Shown in pieces: positions 1 through 10,469 of a stretch of DNA of 64,000 bases. Position numbers and translations under genes: made by a program. Below the pieces are notes generated by a model that did no database searches, was not told where the DNA came from, and worked only from the letters and a program-made list of their open reading frames with translations. The stretch covers positions 12,104,708 to 12,168,707 of the forward strand of contig OY829329.1 of NCBI GenBank assembly GCA_963691655.1. The letters run 5' to 3'. Each line of letters starts with the position of its first letter. The stretch's first letter is position 1. The DNA comes from Toxonevra muliebris (lineage: Eukaryota; Arthropoda; Insecta; Diptera; Pallopteridae).

Positions 1-1890
1 AAACAAAACCTCCAACTCCTCCTCACTAATGAAAAAGCTTTTCCAGTCCCAATCCATTTAAGCGAGAGCGAACAAGTAAACAACAAAAACAAATAAGCTA
101 AAATGAAGGAAACGTTACCATAAACACAAACATACATACATATACTGTACTGAAATATATGTTACACGGCAATTAAAACCGAGCGTAAAGTAAGCAACAT
201 GAATTCCCTCCAATTTACATACTGCTACCCATACATACATAAGGTGGATAGAATTTAAATGACAGAAGGTAGTAAAAAGAAAAAGGCGCTGTGCTTGAGT
301 GGGTGTAATTGATGAGGAGGAGAAAGAGAATGAGAGAGTTGAATGAGACAACGATGGTAAGTTAAGTTAAGGGTACGTAGCTGCTGCTGCTGCTGCTCCT
401 GTTGCTGTTGATGAGCTCAAAAAAGGACACGCACAAGACTATACAAGAAAAAAAAAAAAAAAAAAAATCCAACTTCAAAATCTTCAATTAGTTTTTTGGC
501 AGCAAGGTCGAAGTTTTTCGCCCGCTCTTCCCCCCCCTCTAAACAAAGAAACTGTATGTGTGTCCAAAGAAACTGTGTGGGTGTGTGTGTATTTCTGTGC
601 TTCTGTTGCTTTTGTGTAACCCTTTTGAGACCAACCAACTTTAGGTTCTAAACCCTCCATCTTTGTGTATTGCTTAAAAAATTTCATTTTGACACTAACT
701 TTTTGTATACTAATCCTAGCATCTATCAAATTCCAATTTTTGTAAATTTTTATTATACACAAATAGTGGAAGGAGAGAAAAGGAGAAAAGGATATGGGGC
801 TGGCATTCTAAGATATACGAGGCAATACAACAGAGCAACCTTTTGCGCTCATCAAAGTACAGCAAACAAAAATTTTTGTGAACCCCTTTTCTTTTTTTTT
901 TTTGTAACCTGCTTACTGCTTCAAAATTAAGCTGCCCACCTTTCTTTCTATTTTTTTGTTTTGTTTTTTTTTTTTTTTTTTGAGTCCATCCGTTCGTCGT
1001 CAACGACAATGGCGAGAATGAACTTCTTCCTTTTCTGCTAAAGCACATTAGCACAGGACATGTCTCGCGTTGTTGGTATACTACTTTTTGTTCAACTTCT
1101 ATTCCCTACCTCCCATGCACACATCATAGATACCGTTCTTTACTTCATAGACGCCTTTTTAACAAAAAAAAAAAACAAAAAAAATAGCCCGAAAAATAAA
1201 GCGTAAAGTTTAAGCGTTGTGAGAAAGGAAGGTATGCTTACTATTTTTGTGTGCTGCTCGTAATAAACTTTTTCCTATTTTTCTTCGCTTTTGTGTATTT
1301 GTATGTGTGTGTGACTTTTGTATGCGCCCCCATCATTGGCGCGCTGCATGTTGCTCGTTTGTCGTTGCTTGCTTTAGCTTTTTGGAAACAAACACATTTT
1401 TGCATCCTTTCTTTCCTTTTTTTTCAACTATTTTCCATTTGTTTTTTTTTATTTTTTTTTTTAATTTTTTTATATAAAATATAATATAATATTATTTTAT
1501 TTTTTTGGTTTATCTGCATCGCTTTTTTTGCGGACTGTTTCTATGCTAACGTATAACTTTTTTATCAGCTCGCATACATATTTCGAAAAGGGTTACAAAA
1601 AACCGTATCCAATTCTCACACACTTGCACACAAATACACACTCACTCACTCACAATGTCCCAAAAAAATATGGAAATTCTATTCTTTGAAATGGGCGTGA
1701 ATTTGTTCTGGTTTGAGTGGCGCAGTTTTATTTTTTATTTTCATTTTTATTTTATTTTTTTTCGGTTTTTTTGTATAAATTGTGAAATGATGAACTTTTA
1801 TTTTTTGAAATATTTTATAAAATATAAATAGTATAGAGCAATTTTAAATTTAATTTCTATTCTACTGCCAATATTTGAATTATACCGGGG
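1..1890. other. AT-rich non-coding spacer
   Basis: No gene is supported. The stretch is made of long A or T homopolymers (for example 449-467, 960-982 and 1440-1475), short CTG/CTC runs near 380-410, a GTGT run near 578-591 and a CA-rich run near 1618-1655. The open frames here are poly-F/poly-K translations of those tracts and have no codon structure. Confidence 0.7.
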
Positions 1891-1959
1891 TAACACTAGT
1901 TAGTGATGGGAACTAACTAAACTTATAACTAACGAATTATTCAATAGTTAAAAAATTTC

Positions 1960-3190
1960 AATTCATTTGATAGTTGTGAAGAAATCACTCGAGAGATTTT
2001 TTTTCTGTAAGCGAAATGTGCGAGTAAATGAATTCGACCGAGCAAATCGTTTGAATTATTCGATAGTCAAAATCATTTGATAGTCAAAATCGTGCGAAAT
2101 TCAAAATCATTTGATAGTCAAAATCATTCGAAAGTTTTTATCACTGCTAACTAGTTCGAATAAATAAATGAATGAAAAAAAATCATTCGATATTTAAAAT
2201 CATTCAATAGTCAAAATCATTCGATAGTCAAAATCATTCAAAAGTCAAAATTATTCGATAGTCAAAATCATTCAATAGTCAAAATAATTCGATATTTAAA
2301 ATAATTCGATAGTCAAAATCATTCGATAGTCAGTCAAGATCATTCGATAGCCAAAATCTTTCGATAGTCAAAATCATTCAATAGTCAAAATCATTCGATA
2401 GTTTTTATCACTACTAACTAGTTCGAATAAATGAATGAATGAAAAAAATCATTCGATAGTCACAATCATTCAATAGTCAAAGTCGTTCGATAGTCAAAAT
2501 CATTCGATAGTCAAAATCATTCAATAGTCAAAGTCGTTCGATAGTCAAAATCATTCGATAGTCAAAATCATTCAATAGTCAAAGTCGTTCGATAGTCAAA
2601 ATCATTCGATAGTCAAAATAATTCGATATTTAAAATAATTCAATAGTCAAAATCATTCGATAGTCAGTCAAGATCATTCGATAGCCAAAATCATTCGATG
2701 GTCAAAATCATTCAATAGTCAAAATCATTCGATAGTCAAAATCATTCAATAGTCAAAGTCGTTCGATAGTCAAAATCATTCAATAGTCAAAATCATTCGA
2801 TAGTCACAATCATTCAATAGTCAAAGTCGTTCGATAGTCAAAATCATTCGATAGTCAAAATCATTCAATAGTCAAAATCATTCAATAGTCAAAATCATTC
2901 GATAGTCAAAATCATTCAATAGTCAAAGTCGTTCGATAGTCAAAATCATTCGATAGTCAAAATAATTCGATATTTAAAATAATTCAATAGTCAAAATCAT
3001 TCGATAGTCAGTCAAGATCATTCGATAGCCAAAATCATTCGATGGTCAAAATCATTCAATAGTCAAAATCATTCGATAGTCAAAATCATTCGATAGTCAA
3101 AGTCGTTCGATAATCAAAATTATTCGATAGTTTTTATCACTAGTAAATAGTTCGAATAAATGAATTAATGAACAAATCGTTTGATATTCA
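1960..3190. repeat. 17-bp satellite array with higher-order period
   Basis: The basic unit is TTCGATAGTCAAAATCA, repeated dozens of times with variants (TTCAATAGTC, AAAGTCGTTCGATAG, AATAATTCGATATTTAA). A marker variant containing GTCAGTCAAGATC recurs near 2327, 2661 and 3006, so a second-order unit of about 335-345 bp has itself been duplicated. Short linkers containing TTTTTATCACT and CTAGTTCGAATAAATGAA recur near 2137, 2407 and 3130. No frame is coding. Confidence 0.93.
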
Positions 3191-3231
3191 AAATTATTCC
3201 GTGGGAGATGCAAATCCATAGCTGTGGAAGT

Positions 3232-3375
3232 TTTTTTTTTCAATTTCTTTCTTTAGTTTAGCTGGAAAAGTTATACTTAGCCTGGATAGCTTCCAAAAAA
3301 TTAATCATATCATCATCGGAAGATATCATCACCCTTTTGTGATTTCACAGTTTTATTAGACCCTCATGGTTTTTT
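3232..3375 (+). repeat. Dispersed repeat, copy A
   Basis: This block shares order and wording with 4400-4535: a CAATTT...CTTTAGTTTA segment, then a TTATACTT...AGCCT/AGCCTTGG...TAGCTT segment, then TTTTGTGAT and a ...GACCC end. The two copies differ by substitutions and small indels. It has no coding content and is probably a remnant of an unidentified mobile element. Confidence 0.6.
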
Positions 3376-4399
3376 TTTTTTTTAGGTTTAAGCAAAGACC
3401 GCGATTTGGTAATTAGATTTGAAGACCAGTGACTTTCATACATTTTCACACCCACTCATTAGATATAATAATTAAATTTACGGCAATTATTACAAAAAAA
3501 ATTCTTCTACGTAGAGTTAGCTTTTTAAAACCATATGTAGAAAAATGTAAAGGAGATATAAAAAAAATTATACTTAATTTTCCACAAATTTAACACAGCA
3601 TCAGATTCTCTCTCCTCCTCCTCCTTTCCCCTTCGCGCATCAGTTCACAACAACAACTTCACAGCAAGTTCCAAACAACAGTAACCACAACCAAACAAAA
3701 AAAAAAAAAAAACACTCAGTTTACTCTACCATAAATATAAATCCTTTAAAATATTTTGCATATTTTCAACATGTCGCCGTGTTGTAGCAGCATCATACCA
3801 AAATCTCGTTAGCTCTAGTCTAGCTTCCTGAATTTGAATGAAAATTGCCTCTAACTATTTCTACTACTATTACTACAACCTGCCAAAATATATATTTTAT
3901 AACCATCTTAAGATAGAAAATTTTCTTATATCTTCTCATATCAAGTCGATTTTCTAGTTAGTAATAGAATGTATGTATGTCGGTATGTGTATTATGCCTT
4001 ACTCACATACATACGAGTATACATATAAGGAAAACGTTTTTCAATTTTCACCGCAAAGTCTCATAGCAGCATACACACACACACACTTGTGTAGAATATA
4101 CAAATGTACACACATGACATCTTTAAGATGCTCTGGCACTTTTTCGAAGGGTGTATGTATGTGTGTGTAAGAGAGTTTCGTTGGGGTCACCCTTTCTTCT
4201 CTCATATCCTCGTTTTTCTTACTCAACTATGTTTGCAAGTAACTCCAAGTAACTTCACATATGTACCTTATGTAGATTTTCATATATTTGTATGTATTCT
4301 TCTATATTTCTCAGAGCTTCTGCTCGTGTGAAGGTAATACCATTTTGTTAGTTTTTCTTTAATAAAGTATATATAAATTTTGGGAGTTGTAAAACATTT
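3376..4399. other. AT-rich spacer with CA/TATG microsatellites
   Basis: No supported gene. It contains a poly-A run (3701-3714), a CTC run near 3611-3624, a CA run near 4073-4085 and TATG/TACA microsatellites near 3970-4025 and 4155-4168. The short frames are translations of these simple repeats. Confidence 0.6.
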
Positions 4400-4538
4400 T
4401 TGTTCAATTTGTTTTCTTTAGTTTAACTAGAAAATTTATACTTTTAAGCCTTGGTAGCTTTGAGGTGGACAAAGCCTGAATATACTTTCCAGTTTTGTGA
4501 TATTTCTTTGGATTTGTTTTCGAGGTTTTACCGGACCC
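4400..4538 (+). repeat. Dispersed repeat, copy B
   Basis: Diverged direct repeat of 3232-3375 (shared CTTTAGTTTA, TTATACTT, TAGCTT, TTTTGTGAT and GACCC landmarks in the same order). It lies just upstream of the first LINE copy. Confidence 0.6.
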
Positions 4539-4766
4539 AATTGACTCAATAACAAAATCAGATTACAGCACAGTAATTCGTTCTGATAACAAATTTTATA
4601 TCATATAGTTTTGAGTTCCTTCATATAAAAAGAAGTAAAGAAGAGGAAGAGAAAGTTGACGCTGCCATGGGCGTCATCGGTATGTAAATGTACTGTACAG
4701 TTCTCTCACTCATCTCCCGTATTGACTGATCACAGGCAAGCACCATCAGTCATTAAAAATAAGCAA

Positions 4767-5640
4767 AGTCATAGAACTGACAGCATTTATGTAATCATCC
4801 TGAAGCGGGAAGGGACAAATCTTATGAACGTTCTGGAAAAAATATTCATGGCTTGTCTTGTTTACGGATAGATTCCACGTCTTAGGCGCTCGGTTAAAGT
4901 TGTATTTATTTTTAAACCGGGAAGGTATAGGTACGCTCTACTGAAAAGTTTCCGATCGATAAGCTTAACATCGTTTTTGCTTAAAAGTCTGAAACGCATG
5001 GTCAATAAGCACATCAGGCTGAAGGTTTTGAGTCAAAACCCACTTAATTCTCGACAATATGCTTATCGGAGTCGAAAATCCTGTATATCAGCTCTTCACG
5101 AATGTGTAAGAATAGTTGAAAAAGGGCTGAAAGAAGAGAACTACACCCTGGAAGTGTTTTTCGATACTGAAGAGGTTTTTGACAACGGTACCTTCGACAT
5201 TATGTGCTCTTCGGCCAGACAGCATGACGATTTCTTTAACACCACGTTAAAGAAATCGTCATTCGATGGATTCATGCCATGCTATCCAAACGGCTGCTTA
5301 TGACGAGGGGAGAAAAAGAAAACAGTGTCACGGTTGAAGTTGACAGAGAATTCTCCAAGGGGGCATACTTTCCCTCTGCTATGGTTAATGATTTGCATAA
5401 TCTTGGAGTCCACATTCAAGCGTATGCTGACGATGTGTGCGTTCTGATCTTGGGATGGTCCGTACAGATAGTGGGTGCTTTAAAATGCAAGAAGCCTTGG
5501 ACAAGATCGAAGTTTGATGCAAACTGCAGGGTCTTTCAGTAAATCCTAATAAAAGTACCTTAGTGCTCTTCTTTAGGAAACGCAAGAAGATTAGTCTGTT
5601 ACTAACAACACTGCTGTTATCTTCTGAAGTTAAGTATTGA
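4767..5640 (+). pseudogene. LINE reverse transcriptase remnant
   Basis: In life this domain copies element RNA into DNA at a nicked chromosomal site. Visible parts, in order, are a region resembling the stretch before the RT palm (...MNVLEKIFMACLVYG), a KVVFIFKPGR-like segment near 4900, SISLTSFLLKSLKRMV near 4953-5000, YAYRSRKSCISALHE near 5060-5105, a degraded FFDTEEVFD (normally F-DIEGAFD) near 5158-5181 carrying the first palm aspartate, and YADD at 5423-5434. The frame changes between about 5210 and 5280 and again after 5480, and there are in-frame stops, so it cannot be functional. Part of the palm is missing or scrambled around a perfect hairpin at 5226-5260. Confidence 0.8.
5226..5260. 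repeat. Perfect 15-bp hairpin inside LINE RT
   Basis: GACGATTTCTTTAAC is followed by a 5-base loop (ACCAC) and its exact reverse complement GTTAAAGAAATCGTC. It sits where the RT reading frame is disrupted, so it probably marks a template-switch or small inverted duplication rather than a selected structure. Confidence 0.85.
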
Positions 5641-5953
5641 AGAGCAAGCTTAGATTGCAAACTGTTAGAAAAGACGCACGTCGAGCTGAAGATATCGCGT
5701 TCACTGAAGGTTATCTGGCAGTGTAGGTGAGCTTTCGACAAGACTTGAGTCTGAATACTGCAGATATACCACCAGTTTTCAGTACAGTGTACACTGCTCT
5801 TAATATCGGTAGACAATCATGTGTCTTGTATCCACTTCGGGAGAAGGTATGATGTCTGGTTCCCTGTTCCCGGAATGGTTAAGCCCAGAGGCCGTACTCC
5901 GTGGTCTCTGTTATGTATTCTACACCGACAAATCCAAAACCTCTAAAGGCACT

Positions 5954-5963
5954 GGATCCGGTT
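5954..5963. repeat. Target-site duplication, left, of nested LINE
   Basis: GGATCCGGTT occurs here and again at 6317-6326, exactly bracketing the reverse-oriented LINE fragment. Ignoring one copy and the insert, the host RNase H frame is continuous, so this is the empty-site sequence. Confidence 0.9.
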
Positions 5964-6316
5964 AACTAGATAGATAGATAGATAGATAGATACTGCGACC
6001 AAATTCGGTCTATTGTACCCCCAGTTTTTGCTTATTATAAGCTTCCAGAAAAGCCGATACCCCTGAGAAATCTCAGTAGGGGTTTCGATTTCGTATCTGG
6101 TAAGTAGTGTCCCAGATATCTCTTCCTCCTGCAAGTAAGTGCCTCACAGTGAAGAAGTATATGCTCTGGTGTTTAAGCCTCCTCCTGACAATATCTAAAG
6201 TATTATCCTGTGCGGATATGCGGAGGTTTTCCATGTGATCCTCTAGCTTACTATGCCTTGAAAGGAATCCCGTGACAATCCGGAGTTGGTTTTTGCTTAG
6301 CTGTAGACATATATCC
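5964..6316 (-). mobile_element. 5'-truncated LINE insertion with (TATC)n tail
   Basis: Read on the minus strand from 6316, it begins inside the post-RNase H region (LSKNQLRIVTGFLSRHSKL), continues in a shifted frame through a knuckle-like segment (TPEHILLHCEAL) and ends in LRFLRGIGFSGSL, which resembles the LRFLREIGLDKVL end of the copy at 7337-8866. A short 3' UTR with ACAATAGACC and GGTCGCAGTA follows, then a (TATC)n tail (5968-5993 on the + strand as GATA repeats). Exact 10-bp TSDs flank it. Its 5' truncation, simple-repeat tail and TSD are the signature of target-primed reverse transcription. Confidence 0.9.
5968..5993. repeat. (GATA)n microsatellite, LINE tail
   Basis: About six GATA units. 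It is the 3' tail of the reverse-oriented LINE at 5964-6316 rather than an independent microsatellite. Confidence 0.9.
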
Positions 6317-6326
6317 GGATCCGGTT
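6317..6326. repeat. Target-site duplication, right, of nested LINE
   Basis: Second copy of GGATCCGGTT; see 5954-5963. Confidence 0.9.
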
Positions 6327-7255
6327 GGTATTTGGAAGATAAGACCAAGTACTCTTTTGCCACTGGACAGATGAAGACAGTCTTCCTAGGTAAAATTTTC
6401 GCTATCCTGGACGTGGTGGGCTGGATAATTGAGAGGAGATGGCGTGAGAAGTGCGTAGGCATCTTCAGTGATAGCCAGGCTGTACTGAAAGCCCTTGCTA
6501 ACCCTGTCAGCTCTTCAAAAAAGGTCAGCGAGTATAAGGCAAAACTAAATAGTTTTGCAAAATACAATAAGTTATGCCTAATAGGGGTTCCAGGACACTG
6601 CAGGGAATGAACTAGCTGATAAACTAGCTAATGAAGGTTCTGCAATTGTATCATGAGGCCCGGAACCTTTTCTTGGCTTAAGCTCTGGGTAGGTCATGCT
6701 TTGGATCAACGATTTCGTGGGTTCTATCTACAGAGAAAGATGGTCCGAGCTTGACTCCTGAAGAACCGCAAAGTGCCTCGTGAGACAATTTAACAGGAAA
6801 TCAGCTGAATTTCTTTTGAAACTGAGAAGAAAGGACCTGAGATTGCAGGTGGGTGTCATCACAGGGCATAACGTATGTGATCAACACCGGCGTCATCACC
6901 GATTCAGCCTGTCAATCGTGTCTTGAAGATGACGTTACAACGGAGCATTAACTTTGTAGCTATCCGGCTTTCGCGAGAATCCGATTAAGACTGTTGGATA
7001 GTGATGTCTTGAGTACATATGAGTAATATCCATACTCTTCCTCTTCCTGAGCTTCTAAGGTACGCCAACGAAACTAAGAAAGTCAGGGTTGAGAGATCTT
7101 AGGCTTTCCTTCTTCTTATACCCCTCCCCCTCCTCCACCTCACAATTCTTTCCTGTCTTTCAACTTTCTTCTACTGGCTTTATCCCGGGTATAGTACAGT
7201 AGACCTTGAGACTGAGTGCTCTAGTTTAGTTCAGCCCACCTCCCCCCCAATTTTA

Positions 7256-7323
7256 AACTCATTTAATCTAATCTAGAGAAAATGAAAGCTATGAAATGAT
7301 CGATGAATTTCCGAGGTGTGTTT
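7256..7323. other. Spacer between LINE copies
   Basis: Short unassigned sequence between the probable 3' end of LINE copy 1 and the 13-bp target duplication of copy 2. Confidence 0.5.
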
Positions 7324-7336
7324 CAACCCTAGACAT
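7324..7336. repeat. Target-site duplication, left, of LINE copy 2
   Basis: CAACCCTAGACAT is repeated exactly at 8867-8879. The LINE reading frame starts immediately after it. Confidence 0.92.
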
Positions 7337-8866
7337 AACCGATATCACTAGCTGGGGAGGTTATTAAACAAAAGCAAGAGGTAAAGTATCTGGGCTTAGT
7401 ATTAGATAGTAAACTCACATGGAAATCGCATGTTGAGGCAGTGACAAGTAAAGCCACCCGCGCTCTAATGGTATGCAGAAGGCTAGCAGGGAAAACTTGG
7501 GGATGTAAACCAAGTGTACTACGCTGGATGTACACAATGATGGTAAGGCCAATCATTACATATGGAGCATTAGCGTGGGCAAGGAGAACTCAACTAAAAA
7601 CAGCGAAAGCTAATTTAGGGAAAGTTCAAAGGTTGGCATGTATCTGTATAACAGGAGCGATGAGAACATGTCCGACTGCTGCACTAGAGGTACTATTGGA
7701 GCTCACTCCATTACACCTCGTGATAGAGAGTGCCTCCAAGGCAGCAATCGTAAAAGGAACAAGAAATAAAAGGTTGACGAGGAGATCTATAGGGCTTGGA
7801 AACCGAGATAACCCGGCGAAAGACAACTATCTCTTGGACTGTCCCCAGGACAGAATGGACAAACAGTATAGTTTTGGGAAAGGCTTTGTTGCAAAACTTA
7901 GTAGTAAGAACGAATGGGAGGGGGTAGAGTATAACTACACACTCAAAGAACACACGATTAAGTGGTATACAGATGGGTCACGTACCGAGGATGGAACTGG
8001 GGCAGCGGTATTTGGGCCAAGAATCAAACACTCTGAGCCGATGGGGAAGTTTTCTAGCATCTTTCAAGCTGAAATTCACGCAATTAGCATATCAACCTGG
8101 ACAGGAAGTACAAACGGCAAGATGTCGCTATCATGTCTGACAGCCAGGCAGCCATTCGAGCATTATGCTCCTCTGAAATCACCTCTAAACTGGTGTGGAA
8201 CTGTTTGAGCAAGCTCAATCAACTGGGCAAGAACAACAAAGTCGCTCTATCTTGGGTCCCTGGACACGCAGGAATTGAGGGTAATGAGCAGGCAGACGAG
8301 CTTGCAAGAAAGGGGGCAGCAACCACTTTCGTGGGACCTGAACCCTTCTGTGGAATAGGAGATAGCGTAATCAGGGAATTACTCAGGCAAGAAGAGAGGA
8401 ACAAGAGGCAAGAACTCTTTACCAATCTTACGGGACTGAGGCAATCCAAAGCGCTTTTAGGCAATTATAATAAGAGTAGATACGCATTCGGCATTGGTCT
8501 CAACAAAAACAGTTTGCGCATACTAGCTGGTATTCTGACTGGGCATTGCGGGCTCAGAGAACACCTTTGCAAGATAGTGGTTGAGCAAAGCTCAATTTGT
8601 AGGTTTTGTAATGAGGAAGACGAATCATCAGAACATATTTTAGCTCAATGTGGAGCACTGATCCACAAAAGAAGGAAATGTCTGGGCATGCACCAAGTGC
8701 CCAGTACCGAACTAGCATCCATAGATCCGGGCGCAATACTCAAATTCTTGAGGGAGATTGGACTGGATAAGGTACTCTAGGCAGATTAGATTAGATAGAA
8801 AAGAGGGACGTTCAATAGATCTTATAGGTCGCGGTACAACGACAGAAACCTCTAATACAATACATA
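7337..8866 (+). mobile_element. 5'-truncated LOA/Bilbo-like LINE, copy 2
   Basis: A 1.53-kb insertion bounded by a perfect 13-bp TSD. It starts within the RT thumb region and runs through RNase H to the knuckle tail. Its 3' UTR carries TTCAATAGATCTTATAGG and GGTCGCGGTACAAC near 8811-8840, matching the 3' motif of the nested fragment at 5964-6316. There is only one obvious frameshift and the frame is otherwise open for over 1.4 kb, so it is much younger than copy 1. Truncation leaves it unable to move by itself. Confidence 0.92.
7339..8780 (+). pseudogene. LINE RT C-terminus / RNase H / knuckle ORF, one frameshift
   Basis: The reading starts at the truncation point (no true start codon). VKYLGLVLDSKLTW (7381-7422) is the conserved block after the RT palm, followed by WGCKPSVLRWMY...VRPIITYGALAW and VQRLACICITGAM, the usual thumb segment. 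RNase H follows with its acidic residues in place: YTDGS at 7966-7980, QAEIHAI near 8065-8085 and SDSQAA near 8136-8153. The PGHAGIEGNEQADELA segment (about 8257-8305) supplies the final His and Asp. A one-base frame change lies between about 8085 and 8110; without it the domain looks intact. The tail has a CRFC...HILAQC knuckle (8598-8651) and ends with LREIGLDKVL and a stop. Broken by truncation and frameshift. Confidence 0.9.
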
Positions 8867-8879
8867 CAACCCTAGACAT
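8867..8879. repeat. Target-site duplication, right, of LINE copy 2
   Basis: Second copy of CAACCCTAGACAT, directly after the TACAATACATA-like tail of the element. Confidence 0.92.
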
Positions 8880-10469
8880 TGCTCAGGTGCAATCATTAAA
8901 AACTTCTCTGATCAAAATAAAGGCAGTTATCCTTTTTTACTTTCTCATCCTTGCAGATAACAGTGATCGACACGAATGTTGACTAGACTGAAGGGTGGGA
9001 AGCCAGAGGAAGCCTATTTAAAAAAAAAAATCTCTTTAAAAAAAATGTTTTCATGGTGATAAAGAATTGCACTCAATTCATGAATTAATGATGAATACTG
9101 GCCAACGCGACATAAGAAATATTTATTTTTTAGTAGTGATTAGTAATACGCCGCGTCGTAGCATAGTTCTAGATTATTATTGTGCTTTGCATAATAGTAA
9201 TCAAGCCCACTTGTGCAATGTATATAAATTCCATCTAACCCTTCTAGATCTATACAAATATTAATCAATTTATACTTAGGCTTATTTCCCTTAAACTTAC
9301 AACAAATTTATACACAAAAACTCAACGCAAATCAACTTCAATTAACTTTAGTTCTCATAAAAAGCGACACTTCCTCCTACACACTCCGCCCTCTCCCACT
9401 ACGTCCCCATCCACAAACGATTATCTACTAAAACCAATTTTATTTTGTGAAACTAAAAGACTAAAAAAAAAAAAGAAGAACTAGGCACGGCAATCAAACT
9501 AAAAGCACAAACACATCCATACATACATATTCACTCCCACATTAGTTGCTCCCGTGGGGTATCACCTCTGTACGATTCGACTAGTATGATGAACTTTAAT
9601 CCAAAATAGTTACACTGTGTGTTACTAACCCCCAATCCCATCAAAATATGCCACTACCCTAAAGGCACATTGCGTATAAATACATATATAGACAACAAAA
9701 AAATACAAAAAAATAAAAAATAGTTGGATCAAAATATTGGTTGGCGGATATGGCGGATGGTTTGTTGGTGCTTGGTTTGCATGTTATGATGACGCCGCCA
9801 ATGCCACTTCTATGTATGCCATGGTGGCGACAACGACAATAACTACGATGGCGTGCAATTTGACTTACTATACTCGAGTAGTTAAGCGTAGGAGTATAGC
9901 CAACCGAAATTTTTGACTTTTGCAATAGTAGTGATTTGAATTTCTTTCTTTCATTTTGTGCTTTTGTATGTACTACGCTCGTGTGCGTCTATTTGACAGC
10001 AACATTAGTTTTGGGGGTAAGGTAAACGTTACTATTTGAATGAATGAATGAGTGAGTGAGTGTGCATAGTAGTTTGTTGGTTCCCTTAAGGGTTTGCCGT
10101 TAAAAGAATGGGATAATATGCAGGAGAAGCAAAAAAACACAAGGTGTCGCTTTTGTTTTTTTGTTTTTTTTTTTACCTCTTTGTAATGGAGTATTTAGAA
10201 TGCAGGACAATGTACATGATAATCGCATAAAGAGGAGTGTTTTAAGTGTGGTAGTAGCCTCTTTCGAGGTAGTTAAAGGTAGTTTTTCTTCTTTATACTC
10301 GGTTTTTGAAGCATGGCTTGCAATTGTTTGATAGTGATATTTTTCAGAAGGTAAAGGAGTAATTTTGTTCCCCTTCTCCCTGGTAAATTAGAAAATTTCA
10401 CGGCCAGTTTATGCATTTCGTAGTTTTGGAGAGCTTGGTAAAAGTATTTGGGCAGCTTTATTATCTGTA
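8880..10469. other. AT-rich non-coding spacer
   Basis: No gene is supported. There are A/T homopolymers (9021-9030, 9463-9473, 10155-10172) and TGAA/TGAG microsatellite around 10038-10062. A minus-strand frame at 9659-9925 has less simple sequence than its neighbours but ends in poly-F/Y and matches nothing I recognise. Confidence 0.6.

Larger units (their letters stand above)
5905..6960 (+). pseudogene. LINE RNase H and C-terminal remnant, split by a nested LINE
   Basis: RNase H removes element RNA from the cDNA hybrid. The first catalytic motif appears as YTDKS near 5921-5935 (usual YTDGS). The domain is then cut by the insert at 5964-6316 and resumes in the same frame after the target duplication. 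An FAILDV segment follows, with FSDSQAV near 6463-6483 and the VPGH motif near 6588-6599. A one-base slip comes next, with a readable NELADKLANEGS segment near 6606-6641. The distal region LRRKDLRLQVGVITGH (near 6820-6870) and SCLEDDVTTEH resemble the knuckle tail of the family. Several stops are present. Confidence 0.8.
4700..7255 (+). mobile_element. LOA/Bilbo-like LINE, degraded copy 1 (interrupted)
   Basis: A decayed non-LTR retrotransposon with the order reverse transcriptase, RNase H, C-terminal knuckle region, as in LOA/Bilbo-clade elements. Recognisable blocks are a DSIY...ILKREGTNLM segment near 4780, the RT block FRSISLTSFLLKSL near 4950, the YADD active-site box at 5423-5434, RNase H from about 5920 and a tail to about 7100. 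A probable 3' end motif, GTACAGTAGACCTTGAGAC, lies near 7195. Stops and frameshifts occur throughout. A reverse-oriented LINE interrupts it at 5964-6316. The 5' end is not visible and no TSD was found, so both ends are approximate. Confidence 0.82.

Noticed and set aside
1960..3190. CRISPR-like regular repeats
   Set aside because: Units are contiguous 17-mers with no unique spacers, and the sequence is eukaryotic; it is satellite DNA.
6272..6567. Single 164-residue minus-strand protein 6073-6567
   Set aside because: It is a chimera: the part beyond 6316 is antisense of the host LINE, and only the part inside 5964-6316 is real LINE coding sequence.
7441..7953. Minus-strand frames at 7329-7556, 7626-7826 and 7711-7953
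   Set aside because: Antisense shadows of the LINE RT/RNase H frame.
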